Source: an uncultured Mycoplasmatota bacterium (GTDB taxonomy: Bacteria; Bacillota_I; Bacilli_A; Mycoplasmatales; Mycoplasmoidaceae). From it: a stretch of 64,000 nucleotides of DNA. Numbering within the stretch: position 1 is the stretch's first letter; every line of letters begins with the position of its first letter. Location: positions 62,001-126,000 of the forward strand of contig CATDIL010000001.1 of NCBI GenBank assembly GCA_949517355.1. The letters run 5' to 3'. A program made the translations under genes and the position numbers. Below, one piece after another: positions 42,168 to 53,635 of the stretch. Under the pieces are notes generated by a model. The model searched no databases. It was given only the letters and a program-made list of their open reading frames with translations, and was not told the origin of the DNA.

Positions 42168-44753
42168 TTTAAGCTTAGCAATTTCTTCTTTAATTTGTTC
42201 AAATTGAGTTTTATAAGACTCATATTTTTTTTGTTCAATTTGAATCTTTTCTTTAGGTGCTTTTGCTAAAAAGTTTTTGTTAGAAAGAATTTTTTTTGAT
42301 CTATCAAGTTCTAATTCTAATGATTCTAATTTACGTTTTAAATCAGTTAATAGTTTCTCTTTATTTACAAAAACATTTTTGAATTCAACTGCAATATCAC
42401 CAACAGTAATTAAATCTCAATCAAGATTTTTTCTTACCTTTGATATTGAATTAATCTTAATATTAAATTTATTTAAGAATTCAGAAATTAAATTTAAGTT
42501 TAATCTTTTGGTAGTTAAAATATTTAATTCAATAATGTTTGATTTAGAAATGGAGTGTTTAATTCTTAATTCTTTAACTAAATTAAAGACTTGAATAAAA
42601 ATATTAATTTCATTCTTTTTTAATGTAGATTTAAGCTTAGTTGGTCAACTCTCACAAAGAATAGATTCTTTGTCTTTATAAATATTTTGATAAATATTCT
42701 CAGTTAAGAATGGAGCGTGTGGGTGTAAAATTATCAAAATATTTTTGAAAATGTAATTAATTGTTCAAATGGTTTCATCTTTGTATTTATCATCATTGAA
42801 CAATGGTTTTGAGAATTCAATATATTGATTGCAGAATATATCTCAAATAAATTCAACTAAATATTTGTTAGCTACAACAAAATTGTATTTATCCATGTTC
42901 TTAGAAATCTTTTCTAAATAATTGTTAAATTGTGAAAGAATTCAAGAATTAATTAAATTAAATTTAACAGTTTTTTCAATTTTGTTAGTTTTGTTAAAAC
43001 TAATAAAGTTTTTTGCATTTCAAATTTTGTTGAAGAAATTATCATAATAATTAATTTTTTCTTCATCATATCTTAAATCTTCACCAAGACTTACAGTAGA
43101 TGTTAAGAATATCCTTAACGCGTCTGAACCATATTTTTCTATTACATCCATTGGATCAATACCATTGTTTAGTGATTTAGACATTTTTCTGTTTTGTGAA
43201 TCTCTAATTAAACCATGTAATAAAACCTTGTTAATAGGAATAGAGTTAGTTAGATATGAACATTGAAACAACATTCTGGCAACTCAGAAAAATAAAATAT
43301 CATATCCAGTTACCAAAATAGAAATAGGATAGAACTTTTTAAGTTCTATATTATTCTCAAATGTACAAGCAATTGGTCATAATGCAGAAGAAAATCATGT
43401 GTCTAATACACCCTTTTCTTGAGCATAATTTTCTATATCTTTTGGTTGTTGTTCACCAACATAAATCTTATTAGAATTCTTTTTATACCAAACAGGCAAT
43501 TGGTGTCCCCAAACCAATTGACGACTAATACATCAATCATTAATGTTTGTCAACCATCGATTTAATGTTGCCTTATATCTTGGTGGAATAAAAGAATATT
43601 TAATTTTAGATTTCTTTTGAATGGCAGCCAATTGTTTAACAATTGGTTTCATCTTAACAAATCATTGTTTAGATAATAATTGTTCAACAACTTCTCCTGT
43701 TCTTTCAGAATATCCTACTTCATTATCATATTCTTCTGCTTTAATTAGCATGCCTCGATCAGCCATTTCTTTAACAATACTTTCACGAGCTTCTAATCTA
43801 TCTAATGATTTAAATGATTTTGTAACAGATTGCGCATATGCATTTAATTTACCATCATTATCAATTACTGAATGATAATCCTTAATATTGTGTTTCTTAG
43901 CTAGTTCATAATCATTTAAATCATGTGCCGGTGTGCATTTCATTGCACCTGTACCAAATTTAATATCAATATATGAATCAGTTAATACTTTAAGTTTTTG
44001 ATTATTAATAGGATTTATTACTTCTTTCCCAATAAAAGATAAATATCTTTTGTCTTTTGGATTAACAAAAACATGAGTATCAACAAACATCGTTTCTGGA
44101 CGTGTGGTTGCAATTGGTAAATATTTTGATTGATCTGTTGCTAAACAATACTTGAAATAATATAACTTAGAATGAGTTGGTTTATAAATTGTTTCTATAT
44201 CAGAAATAGCAGTTTGTAGTTTAACATCTCAATTAACTAATTTGTAATCTTGATAAATTAAACCATTTTTATATAAGTTAACAAATGTCTTTCTAACAAG
44301 TTTTTTAATAAAACCATCTAAAGTAAAAATTTCATTTTGATAAGAAAGAGCAAAACCCATCGTTGCTCATTGATTTCTAATGTATTGAGCTTGTTCTTTT
44401 GATCATTTAAAAATTTGGTTTACAAAATCTTGTTCACTTAAATTTTCTTTTTTAATTCCTTTAGAATTAAGTAACTTTTCATATTTAGTTTGAGTAGCAA
44501 TACCTGCATGATCAGTTCCAGGAATTCAAATAGTATCAAATCCTTTAAGTTTTTTATATCTAATAATAGTATCCTGTAAATAACCGTCTCATGCGTGCCC
44601 TAAATGTAAGTGTCCAGTAACGTTTGGTGGTGGTAAAATAATTGAAAAGGGTTTTTTTGAAGAATTATGGTCTTCAAAAAAATTATTTTTCTTTCAAAAA
44701 TCGTAAATACCTTCAATTACTTTTTTATGATCAAACTTATTAGGATTTTGCAT
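42165..44753 (-). CDS. valS: Valyl-tRNA synthetase
   Basis: An 862-residue class I synthetase. The HIGH box is [13 protein letters not shown] and the KMSKS box is [14 protein letters not shown]. The CP1 editing domain looks intact, with [18 protein letters not shown] and [18 protein letters not shown]. The C-terminal coiled coil (about 795-862) is [18 protein letters not shown] and following. More than a dozen Trp residues are UGA. The next gene upstream on the same strand is the C39 ABC protein, 24 bp away. Confidence 0.96.
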
Positions 44754-44777
44754 TTGTATTAAATATTATAAATATAT

Positions 44778-46604
44778 TTAATCATTTATATAGAAGACGA
44801 AATTTTCTTTTGACACTTTTTCTTTAATTAATTTATCAATATATTCTTTTTGTTCTTTAGTTAAATATCTAAAACAATCGTTAAAACAAATAATCTTTGA
44901 TGATTGAATATAAGCAAACATAAAATTAATAATCTGTTGTTCACGAATTGTAAAAGATGTTTTCATTAAATTTATATTAAAATATGATAATAAATCTTTA
45001 AAGACCATTATGTTTGTCTTAAGTAAACATTCTGCTGGAATCTTACTATCAGGATTAATCTTAATAAAATTATCTTTAAAATAAAATGAATTTTGTTTAT
45101 TAGGTTTATTTATTCCTAAAAAAGTATCTAAACTTATTTTAAAATGTGATTTAATATTTTCATTTCTTTTAATACAATATGTTGTATTCGCATTAAAAAA
45201 ATAAAGTGCATTTACATCTTCAATTCTGTTAATTGATGAATCTTTTATTCCATTGGCAATATTAATAATGTTTCAATAAATTGCAGCCATTTTTTTATAC
45301 TCTTTTTGTTTAGACGGAAATAGGCAAACATCTTGAACAGATGTAGAAAACATTCCTAATAAACTAATAATAAAAGTTAATAGACCAATATTAAATTTAT
45401 CATTAATTAAATAATAGGCACCAAAACCTATTGTTAATATGTAAGTGACATTTGTAAAAAATGATTCAAAGTTAAATGTAAAATTTTCAAAGGAAGTTTT
45501 CTTTGTATAGATTTTTTCAAACTCTGTAATATTACATCTTAATTTATTTAAATTAAAATTCAATAATTCTTGGTTTTCCTCTTTACTTATCGAATTAATA
45601 ATTTCAGCTGAAATATTGTTTGATATATTACTATTCTTGATTGATACATTAATATTGTGTTCTTTAAAATTGTATGTTACTACACCAAACACAGATTTTA
45701 TTAACAAAACAACAATGCAGAACACTATAAACATTGGTTTAATAAACGAAAGAATTATTATTGTAATAACACACATTATTAAATCGGTAATTAATGTAGG
45801 TATTTCATAAGTTAAATACCCGCATATTGAAACTATTGATGAATCAACTATATAAATAGAACTTAACTCAATCTTGTTAATAAAATGACCTGTTTTATGT
45901 TTTAATCTGTTCAATAATTGATAATTTAAATATCTAAAATTTTGTTTAAATCTAATAAGTGAATATTGTTTAAGAAAATAGCTTAACAACAAATTTAATC
46001 CTCCAATTAATAAGAAAATAAAACATAGACTAACCAAATTTGATGTTGATTTTCCATAAACAGACATATTTAATGTTCAATTAAATACATTTGCAAATAA
46101 TGTTGATAATCCAATTATTAAAATGTGAATACCTAATGTAACAGCAAAATATTTTAGATCAATATTTTGCAAATCTATTTTTTGGCTTTTATATTTAATA
46201 TTTACTTTTGATTTAGATACATCAAAAATAATGCCTGCAAACTTTTCTTTAAATTGGTTATATTGTAGTTCGAATATTCCAGAATCAGAATCATAGATTT
46301 TTAAACAATCTTTCTTTTTGTAAACAATAATGTAGTGCATTCCCTGATTCTTATTAATCAGCATTCCATAATATTTATTGTTTTTAAGTTCTACAAACTC
46401 ACTTCATTCACATTCATAGCTTTCAATAAATAACCCAAATTTTTGTCCTAAATTTTCAAAATCAAAAATACTCAAACCATTTTCACTAATATTTGCAGCA
46501 TTAAGAACTTCAAATTTATTTGAGTTGTTATAAAAGTGTTTTACAAAACTATTTATTACACAAACACCACATTCATTTGGAGAATTTTGTCTTGTTATTT
46601 CCAT
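44778..46604 (-). CDS. C39-peptidase-containing ABC exporter with decayed nucleotide-binding domain
   Basis: A 608-residue protein. Residues 1-135 are a C39 bacteriocin-processing peptidase with Gln6, the nucleophile Cys12 in SPNECGVC, His90 in GMHYIIVY and Asp105 in KIYDSDSG. Residues about 150-410 hold six hydrophobic segments of an ABC exporter membrane domain. Residues 420-608 stand where the ATPase should be, but no Walker A (GxxGxGKS) is visible. FTIREQQIINFMFAYIQSSK may be the remnant of LSGGQxQR, and IICFNDCFRYL that of Walker B (LDEPTSxLD). It resembles the mycoplasma Mbov_0121-type peptidase-ABC family, as I recall it. The peptide cargo is unknown. Confidence 0.82.
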
Positions 46605-46635
46605 ATTAAAAATAATATAGAATAAAACAAAGAAA

Positions 46636-46668
46636 AACTTGTTTCAAATTTGTTTAAAATTTGTTTAA
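46636..46668 (-). repeat. Three tandem 11-bp repeats upstream of the C39 ABC gene
   Basis: On the + strand the copies are AACTTGTTTCA, AATTTGTTTAA and AATTTGTTTAA, head to tail with no gap. They begin 32 bp upstream of the start codon, over the expected -35 region; a TATATT-like -10 lies between repeats and gene. The 11-bp period places each copy on the same helix face, as in regulator-binding arrays. Confidence 0.7.
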
Positions 46669-46694
46669 TTTTTTTCAAAAATTTTACAATAGTT

Positions 46695-47339
46695 TTAGTT
46701 AAATTCAATTGGTAAACAATCTTTTAATTCGAATGTTCCTGATTTTATTCTTTTTAGTGCGCTAATGTATCCATGATTATTAAGTGCCAACCCTAAGTCA
46801 TGTGCAAAACTACGAATGTAAAAACCTTTGCTAACCTTTAGCTCAATAGTTAAAGTGTTGTTTATATATTTAATAATTTTGTATGAAAACAATTTAACAT
46901 CTCTTGGTTTAATTTCAACTTGTTTATTGTTTCTAGCATAATCATATAACTTCTTACCATTTACTTTAATAGCAGAATATATTGGCGGAAATTGTTTATA
47001 GTCATTTAAGAATTTATTCTTAATCACCTCTTCAATTTGTTCAACACGAATCTTGGATGCATCAATTTCTTTTATTATTTGTCCTTCTGCATCATATGTT
47101 GTTGTTTCAATTCCAAATATAATATCAGCAACATATGTTTTATCATCTTGAATTAATGTAGATAATTCTTTAGTTCCTTTATTAACACCAAGGACCAATA
47201 CGCCAGTAGCTAACGGATCTAATGTTCCTGCATGTCCAACTTTTTTAAATTTGTATTTGTGTTTAATAAATTGAACAACATCATTACTTGTTCAATTAAT
47301 AGGTTTATCAACACAAAATACTTTTTGTTTAATTTCCAT
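46695..47339 (-). CDS. truB: tRNA pseudouridine-55 synthase
   Basis: A 214-residue enzyme. The N-terminal KPINWTSNDVVQFIKHK and GHAGTLDPLATGVLVLG hold the catalytic Asp. FPPIYSAIKVNGKKLYDYAR and VSKGFYIRSFAHDLG are family motifs. It lacks the C-terminal PUA-like domain, which is usual for reduced genomes. One Trp is UGA. It diverges from the ttcA-like gene with only 33 bp between the starts. Confidence 0.93.
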
Positions 47340-47372
47340 GCAAATAATATAAATATTATAATTTTAAATAAT

Positions 47373-48158
47373 ATGAGAGAGTTGGTAGGCGAAATTATAA
47401 AGTCAAACAAAGTCTTTAGTCTTATTGAAGATGGTGACAAAATTTGTGTTGGTGTTTCATGTGGTAAAGATTCGTCTTTATTGCTATTAGCTCTTAATTT
47501 ATACAAACAATATGTAAAGAATAAGTATGGGTGAAATATTAAGATTTATGGAGTTCATATAAAAATGAATCTTTACAAAGATATTGATTATTCTAAATAT
47601 AAAAAATTCATGAAAAATAAGAAGGTAAACTTTAAAACTGTTGAATCTAATATGAATGAAATTTTACTTGCTAAAAAGAAAAAAGGAGTAATTCAATGTT
47701 CTTTATGTGCTAAATTAAAAAAAGCAATATTAGTTAAAGAAGCTAAAAAACTTAAATGTAATAAAATTGCTATGGCGCATCATGTGGATGATGCAATAGA
47801 AACTTTATTCATGAATATGATTCATGAAGGAAGAATTGCAACGTTTAATCCAAAAAATTACTTTGATCGTACCGATATGACTTTAATTAGACCTTTTTGC
47901 TTGTTAAGAGAAAAAAGTTTAATTAGAGAAGCTAAAAAACAAAATATTCCAATTATTAAAAGAGATTGTCCAATTGATGGTAAAACAGAAAGAACTTATA
48001 TAAAATCATTCTTAGAAAAAAATTTTTATAAAAATAAAAAGTTCTCAATGAGTTATGAGAACTTTCTTGTAGCTTTATTAAACGGTAAGCAATCTAGCTT
48101 ATGATTTGATGAATCTGCTAAAAAAGATTTATTAATAAAATACAATTCTAAACTATAA
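47373..48158 (+). CDS. TtcA-like PP-loop tRNA thiolation protein
   Basis: A 261-residue protein of the TtcA/TtuA group. The PP-loop is CVGVSCGKDSSLLLL (Cys where Gly is usual). A CxxC pair (IQCSLCAKLKK) and a later Cys in IKRDCPIDG give the three-cysteine set that binds an Fe-S cluster in TtcA. MAHHVDDAIETLFMNM is the family's H-x-x-DD-x-xET motif. E. coli TtcA makes 2-thiocytidine-32; the substrate here is inferred. The start is the ATG at 47373; longer frames would run into truB. Confidence 0.85.
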
Positions 48159-48827
48159 AGTTTTTGGAACGTATTTGTGGAAGCTTCAGAACTCACCAAA
48201 TGGAATTCAACAACAAATTGAATTAATTACAAATAACACTAAGCAAAATAAAATTATGCTTCAGAAGACATAATGGTATAGTCTTGAATAATAAACACCA
48301 TTAATTCCAACAAATCATGAAATGATTAAGTAAACAATTGGTAACGCTAATAAAATAATGACAATATAAGACATAGCAATGCCAGCTTGTAACATCTGGT
48401 TAAATGAAATACCAGGGTAACCAGGAGCAAGAGGTGAACTATCACTGTTGCTTAAAACATTATTTCCATAAGCAATAAAGAAAATTGAGAATGTATATAA
48501 AACAATAAACAATACAGCAATGATTGCTCATATTAATCCAAGTTTCTTTTTGTTTGCCAATCAAGTTTCAACCTTAACACCAAATGAAGATTTAGCGCTT
48601 TTTTCTTTAAAGAAACGTCTTTTCTTTGTTTTGGTAAATTTTTCAAAATTAATTTCTGGTTGTTCTTTAACTTGTTCTGTTTTAATTTTCTTTGTAGCTT
48701 CAGGTTTCTTTTCTGGTTCAGTAATAGCAGGTACTACATCACTAGAAAAACTACCAACATTTTGGTTTATATCTTTAGCTTCATTTTCATTTCCTATAGT
48801 AAGGATTGTTTTCTTATCATCAGCCAT
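48153..48827 (-). CDS. Membrane protein with long charged cytoplasmic N terminus, unknown function
   Basis: A 224-residue protein I do not recognise. Residues 1-85 are hydrophilic and Lys/Glu-rich (EPEKKPEATKKIKTEQVKEQ, then KFTKTKKRRFFKEKSAK). Three hydrophobic segments follow: IWAIIAVLFIVLYTFSIFF, MSYIVIILLALPIVYLII and FWSIILFCLVLFVINS. Trp codons are mostly UGA. It lies 17 bp after rbfA and so ends the nusA-infB-rbfA transcript. Its stop overlaps the ttcA-like stop by 6 bp. Confidence 0.7.
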
Positions 48828-48844
48828 AATTATCTTTTATTATA

Positions 48845-49201
48845 CTATTTACCGTCTTTATTGTTTATACCATTTAAAATTTCATCAATTTTAATTGAAT
48901 TTTGAATTGTTAAATCCTTTTCAAATAAAATTTCTGGAACTTTTCTGATTGTCATATTGTGAGCTATTTGATCTCTAAAAATTCCTTTAGCTACATTTAA
49001 TTGATCAACTACTTCATCAACTTTCTTAGAATCATAATAATCAACACTAACAATAATTTTTGAAAAATCATCAAGTAACTTTACATGTGTAAAGCAAGCC
49101 ATTCTCAACAATTTGTCATTAACTGTGTTTTTAAGAGCATGATTTAAATTATTAAGAATTTCTGATTCAATCTTTTCATGTTTATGATTTGCATATGACA
49201 T
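48845..49201 (-). CDS. rbfA: Ribosome-binding factor A
   Basis: A 118-residue 30S maturation factor. N-terminal HEKIESEILNNLNHALKNTVND, the central KIIVSVDYYDSKKVDEVVDQL and C-terminal IAHNMTIRKVPEILFEKD match RbfA's KH-like fold. It lies 2 bp downstream of infB, as in most bacteria. Confidence 0.92.
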   Translation of the reverse strand: MSYANHKHEKIESEILNNLNHALKNTVNDKLLRMACFTHVKLLDDFSKIIVSVDYYDSKKVDEVVDQLNVAKGIFRDQIAHNMTIRKVPEILFEKDLTIQNSIKIDEILNGINNKDGK

Positions 49202-49203
49202 AA

Positions 49204-51027
49204 TTATTCTCCTAATGTTTTTTGAACTATTTTATATGTTTGAATAACATCGCCTACTTTAAGATCGTTGTATTTGCTTAATACAATACCACATTCCATA
49301 CCTGATGTAACTTTGTTAACAACATCTTTTACATGTTTCATTGATGAAATATCTGTTTTACAAACAACCACTCCATCTCTTAATACACGAGCTTTATCAT
49401 TACGGTTAATTTCACCAGATTGTACTAAACATCCAATAATAGTACCAACTTCTGAGTGTCTTCAGATTTGTTTTACTTCAGCTTCTCCAGTTTCTTGTTC
49501 TACATAAATTGGATCTAATGTACCAGTAAGTAATTTTTCTAATACTTCTTTTAGTTTATAAATAATATCAAAGAAATAAATTTGTACTTTTTGAGCATCA
49601 GCTATATCTTTAATGCTTCTTGATGGTTTTACATTAAAACCAATAATTAATGCATTTGAAGCTTTTGCAAGTTGAATATCTGATTCTGATATCCCACCAA
49701 CTGCAGATCTAATTAAACCTAATTTAGTTCCTGGAACATCAATTTTAGAGCACATTCCTTTGATTGCTTCTAATGAACCATGAACATCAGTTTTAAGAAT
49801 AATATTTAAAACCTTCTTTCCTTCAGAATCTTTTAAAATTGATTGTTCATATTGGAAATTTTGAAGTTTCTTATGTTGTTGAATTTTTGCTGCAATTTCT
49901 TTAATATCTCTTTCATTTGTACTTACAACGAAATGGTCACCAGCATTCGGTACATCATTGATACCTACAACTTTAACAGGTTGAGATGGAAGAGCAACTT
50001 TAACTTCTTTGTTATTTTCATCTAACATAATTCTGACTCTTCCGTATACTCCACCGATGATAATAAAATCACCTTTAGCCAATGTACCATTTTGAATTAA
50101 TACTGTAGCTACTGGACCTAATCCTTTATCTAATTTAGATTCAACAACAACACCTGTTGCTAATCTGTCAGGATTAGCTTTATAATCATTCATTTCAGCT
50201 AACAATAAAATGTTTTCTAACAATTCAGAAACATTTGTTCCCTTAAGAGCTGAACCTTTAATAGTAATTGTCTTACCACCTCATTCTTCTGCTGTTAAAT
50301 CTTTTTCAGCTAATTGACTCATAGCTAAATCCGGGTTAGCTTGTGGTTTATCAATCTTATTGATAAATACAATAATCGGAACACCTGCTGCTTTAGCATG
50401 ATCAATTGCTTCTTCAGTTTGTGGCTTAATTCCATCATCTGCAGCAACAATTAAAATTACAATATCTGTAACGTTAGCCCCACGAGCTCTCATTTCAGTA
50501 AACGCTTCGTGCCCAGGAGTATCAATAAATGTAATTTTTTGTTTGTTGTATTCAACTTGATAAGCACCAATATGTTGTGTAATACCACCAGCTTCTCCAG
50601 AAACTACATGAGTTTTACGAATGTAATCTAATAAAGTTGTTTTACCATGATCAACATGACCCATAATAGTAACAACAGGTGGACGTGATTTTAACTTAGA
50701 TGGATCATCTTTAATATGAATGTTAGTTAAAACATTAGTTTCATCAACTGCAACTTGTTTTTGAAAATCAAAGTTAAATTCTAAACATAATTCACCAATT
50801 TGTTCTTCTGTTAACAAAGCATTTAAATTTAACATTTTTCCTTGTAAGAAAAAGTGCTTTAAAATTTCAGAAGCAGGTTTATTAATTTTTTTTGAGAATT
50901 CATCAACAGTAAGAGGAGACGAAAAAACAAAGACACCATTTTTAATTCCAGTATCTACTTTTTTAAATTGTGACTTAAGATCAATATTTTGTCTTGTATC
51001 TTGTTTTTTAAAATTATTCTTTTTCAT
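49204..51027 (-). CDS. infB: Translation initiation factor IF-2
   Basis: A 607-residue GTPase that delivers fMet-tRNA to the ribosome. It has a short N-terminal region, then the conserved G1 [17 protein letters not shown]2-G3 [13 protein letters not shown] and [19 protein letters not shown], and G4 FINKIDKPQ. The C-terminal IF2 domains run from [19 protein letters not shown] to the end. The start has a strong Shine-Dalgarno (AAAGGAGG). The large N-terminal domains of E. coli IF-2 are missing, as in other reduced genomes. Confidence 0.96.
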
Positions 51028-51069
51028 ATTTCCTCCTTTGTTTTAGAATAAAAGGACTGAAAAAGATAA

Positions 51070-52353
51070 TTACTTATCTTCTTCAGTGTTTTCTTTAGAT
51101 TGTTCAGCTATTTGACTTTTAGCTATTTTATTAGGGTTATTAAATTTATTCAATTCAGATAGATCAAGTGATGAAGTATCAAATGAAGATAAAACATCAT
51201 TGTTTGTTCTATATTTCTTGAACGTATCATCGAATGTACGTTGTTTAAATGATTTCATATCAACACGAGTGTAATCTAACCCTTCCTCACCCATATCTCT
51301 AATAGTCTTAACTTCAATATCTGCATTTAACATTTTTGAAATCAATTTAACGTTGTTACCAAATTTACCAATTAATAATGCAAGTTTTTCTGGTTTACAT
51401 ACCAAAATTACATTACGTCTGCCTGTTTGATCTTTTGGTTCAGTTAATTTGAATCCAGCTATTTCAGCTGGTGAACATACATTGATAATATATTTAGAGA
51501 AATCATCTGAATATTCAATAACTTCAATTTTTTCATTATTGATTTGTTCAGAAATAGTTTTAATTCTGCTTCCTCTAACACCAATTACTGTACCAGCGGC
51601 TTCAATACCAGGTCTATGACTAATTACAGAAATCTTAGTTTTAAATCCTGCAATTCTAGCAATGTCCTTAATTTCAATTAAATTTTCTTGAATTTCAGGA
51701 ATTTGTAAATTCAAATAGTATTTTACTAATCCTACATCTCCACGAGATAAAATAATTGGTCATCCTTTTGATTGTTCTTTTACATCTTTGATGTAGAAAC
51801 TATAAGTTTGACCTGGATTTAATAATTCACCAGGAATCTTTTCGTTATTTGATAAGAAACCAAAAGTAGTTCCTAAATCAACAATAACAAATCCACTACG
51901 TGAATCGATTTTTTCAACTTCAGCTTGAATAACAGTACCAAGTTTATCTTTTCATTCTTTATAAGCTTGTGAATTTGTTCTAATAGTGATATTACTCTTA
52001 AAAATTTGTAAAATGTGAGCTACTACTGCTCTATTTAACTTAGATAGATCAATAGGTTTTTTAATTTCATCACCTACTTTAGCATCTGGACTAATAGTTT
52101 TTGCGTCATCTAATAAGATTTCACAATAATCATTAAAGTCATCATAAGGTTCAACAACCTTAAGAATTTGGTTTACATCAAGAGTTTTGTTATCAATATC
52201 AACTAAAACTTCTACTATAGTTTCAGGAAATTCTTTTACATATGCTTTTGTAATTGCATCTTTTAATGCATCTGCAACAGAATCTCTTGGAATTCTTTTT
52301 TCATCAGAAATCATCTTGATGTTATTTATTAATTCAATATTAAAATTGCTCAT
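51070..52353 (-). CDS. nusA: Transcription termination/antitermination protein NusA
   Basis: A 427-residue protein with an N-terminal RNA polymerase-binding domain (MISDEKRIPRDSVADALKDA), an S1 domain, and two KH domains with GTVIGVRGSRIKTISEQI and LALLIGKFGNNVKLISKML. I place the start at 52353 because AAAGGAGAG lies 7 bp upstream. An in-frame ATG at 52398 would be inside the leader hairpin. rimP upstream and ylxR/ylxQ between nusA and infB, usual in Firmicutes, are absent. Confidence 0.95.
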
Positions 52354-52375
52354 TTTTTTCTCTCCTTTGATTAAA

Positions 52376-52404
52376 AGAAGGAGTTGGTTTCCCAACATCC
52401 TTCT
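52376..52404 (-). promoter_or_regulatory. Leader hairpin (attenuator-like) upstream of nusA
   Basis: On the - strand AGAAGGA-T-GTTGG, a GAAA tetraloop, CCAAC-TCCTTCT forms a 12-bp stem with one bulge, followed by TTTTAAT. It ends 23 bp before the nusA start codon and looks like an intrinsic terminator placed in the 5' UTR. No gene precedes it on this strand for which it would be the normal terminator. Autogenous control of the nusA-infB operon is an inference. Confidence 0.75.
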
Positions 52405-52495
52405 GGATATTTTATTTGTATACCATAATAATAACCTAAAAATTATTATTTTTATAATTTATTTTAAATAATCTATAATTTGTTTTTCTGAGAAA

Positions 52496-53635
52496 ATGGC
52501 ATTTTTTGATTGAATTAACTCTGATTGATTTAATGGTTGATGAATAATCTTCTGATTTTTATTATTTTCTTTTTGTGTATTTATAACAGCAAAGTTGTTA
52601 TCAATGGTCCTTGAATGTATTGGATCAAAAAGTAAAATTTCTAAAGTATTTTTAGGAGGAATAGTAATGTCATTAGTTACTTCTATTCCTGAATTAATCT
52701 CTAGTATATATGGAGCATGTAGTAATGAGCCATTATTTGCTATATACAATGAAACTGGCTCTAATACCATTCAGATATTTTTATTATCTGTAGTTATGGT
52801 TTCTTTTTTTGTTTATCAGTCTCGTAAAAATAAACAGAAAAAAAATAACACTATAAATGATATTTATAAACAATGTTTATATAAAATTAGCATCCATAAC
52901 AAAGTTTTAATTGATTGTTTGGTAGGATTTTACGCTTTATTTTGTTTGTTTGTATTGATCCCTGATGTAGGAAAATATTGTTATATTCCAGGTTGAAATA
53001 TTTCTCTTATTTCAATTGTTCCTTTTGTTCTTTGATTAGGTTTCTTAGTTTGAACATTATTGGATAAGAATCAAGTTAGTGAGCCTATGCAAGGAGATAA
53101 CTTTTTCTCTAAATTTAATATTTTTACTTTATGAATTTTATTCATAATATTTTCTTTAGGACTATGCTGATTTGCTTATGCAAATTCAGCTTCAGTAGAT
53201 AAAATGTCTGAAGTGTTTAATATTCCTACACAATCTGCAGCTAGTGTAATTTTAAGTATTCCTACAGCTTTACCAGAAACATTAACAATGATTTTTATGT
53301 TTAAAAGAAAGCAATACACTCTAGGTTTTTCAACATTAGTTGGTAGCGGTTTAACTAACTCATCATTTATGTTTTATGTAGATTCAATCTATAGAGAACC
53401 ATTGTTTAAAGATTTCTTTAATAACTATTTGCAAACTGAACACCAAAGTGATATTTATATTAATGCAATAAGATTACAGTATTGAATACCAATGGTGTTA
53501 GGTATATATTTCTTAATGATGTTAGCTAGTAGAAAAAAAATAGCAACACACAACGGTGTTGTTACTGGGTTACTATCTACAATTGTTATTGTTTTTATCC
53601 TAGGATTTAGTCTAATTTCTTCGCTAGTTTTTTAA
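52496..53635 (+). CDS. Na+/Ca2+ (CaCA-type) exchanger family protein 2
   Basis: A 379-residue membrane protein. The ATG at 52496 adds a Trp-rich first helix (six UGA codons in the first 21 residues) that a start at 52595 would lose. The alpha repeats are LGGIVMSLVTSIPELISSIY and ASVILSIPTALPETLTMI, with NTIQIFLL and TLVGSGLTNSSF following. A basic loop (SRKNKQKKNN) separates the halves. It is a distant paralogue of the protein at 28826-30058. The ion is unknown. Its stop overlaps the next convergent gene by 12 bp. Confidence 0.85.

Noticed and set aside
52354-52398. Upstream nusA start at 52398
   Set aside because: It lies within the leader hairpin, and the ATG at 52353 has an ideal Shine-Dalgarno and matches the NusA N terminus.
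52595-52606. CaCA exchanger starting at a TTG/ATG near 52595
   Set aside because: With TGA as Trp the frame extends to an ATG at 52496 and gains a proper first membrane helix.
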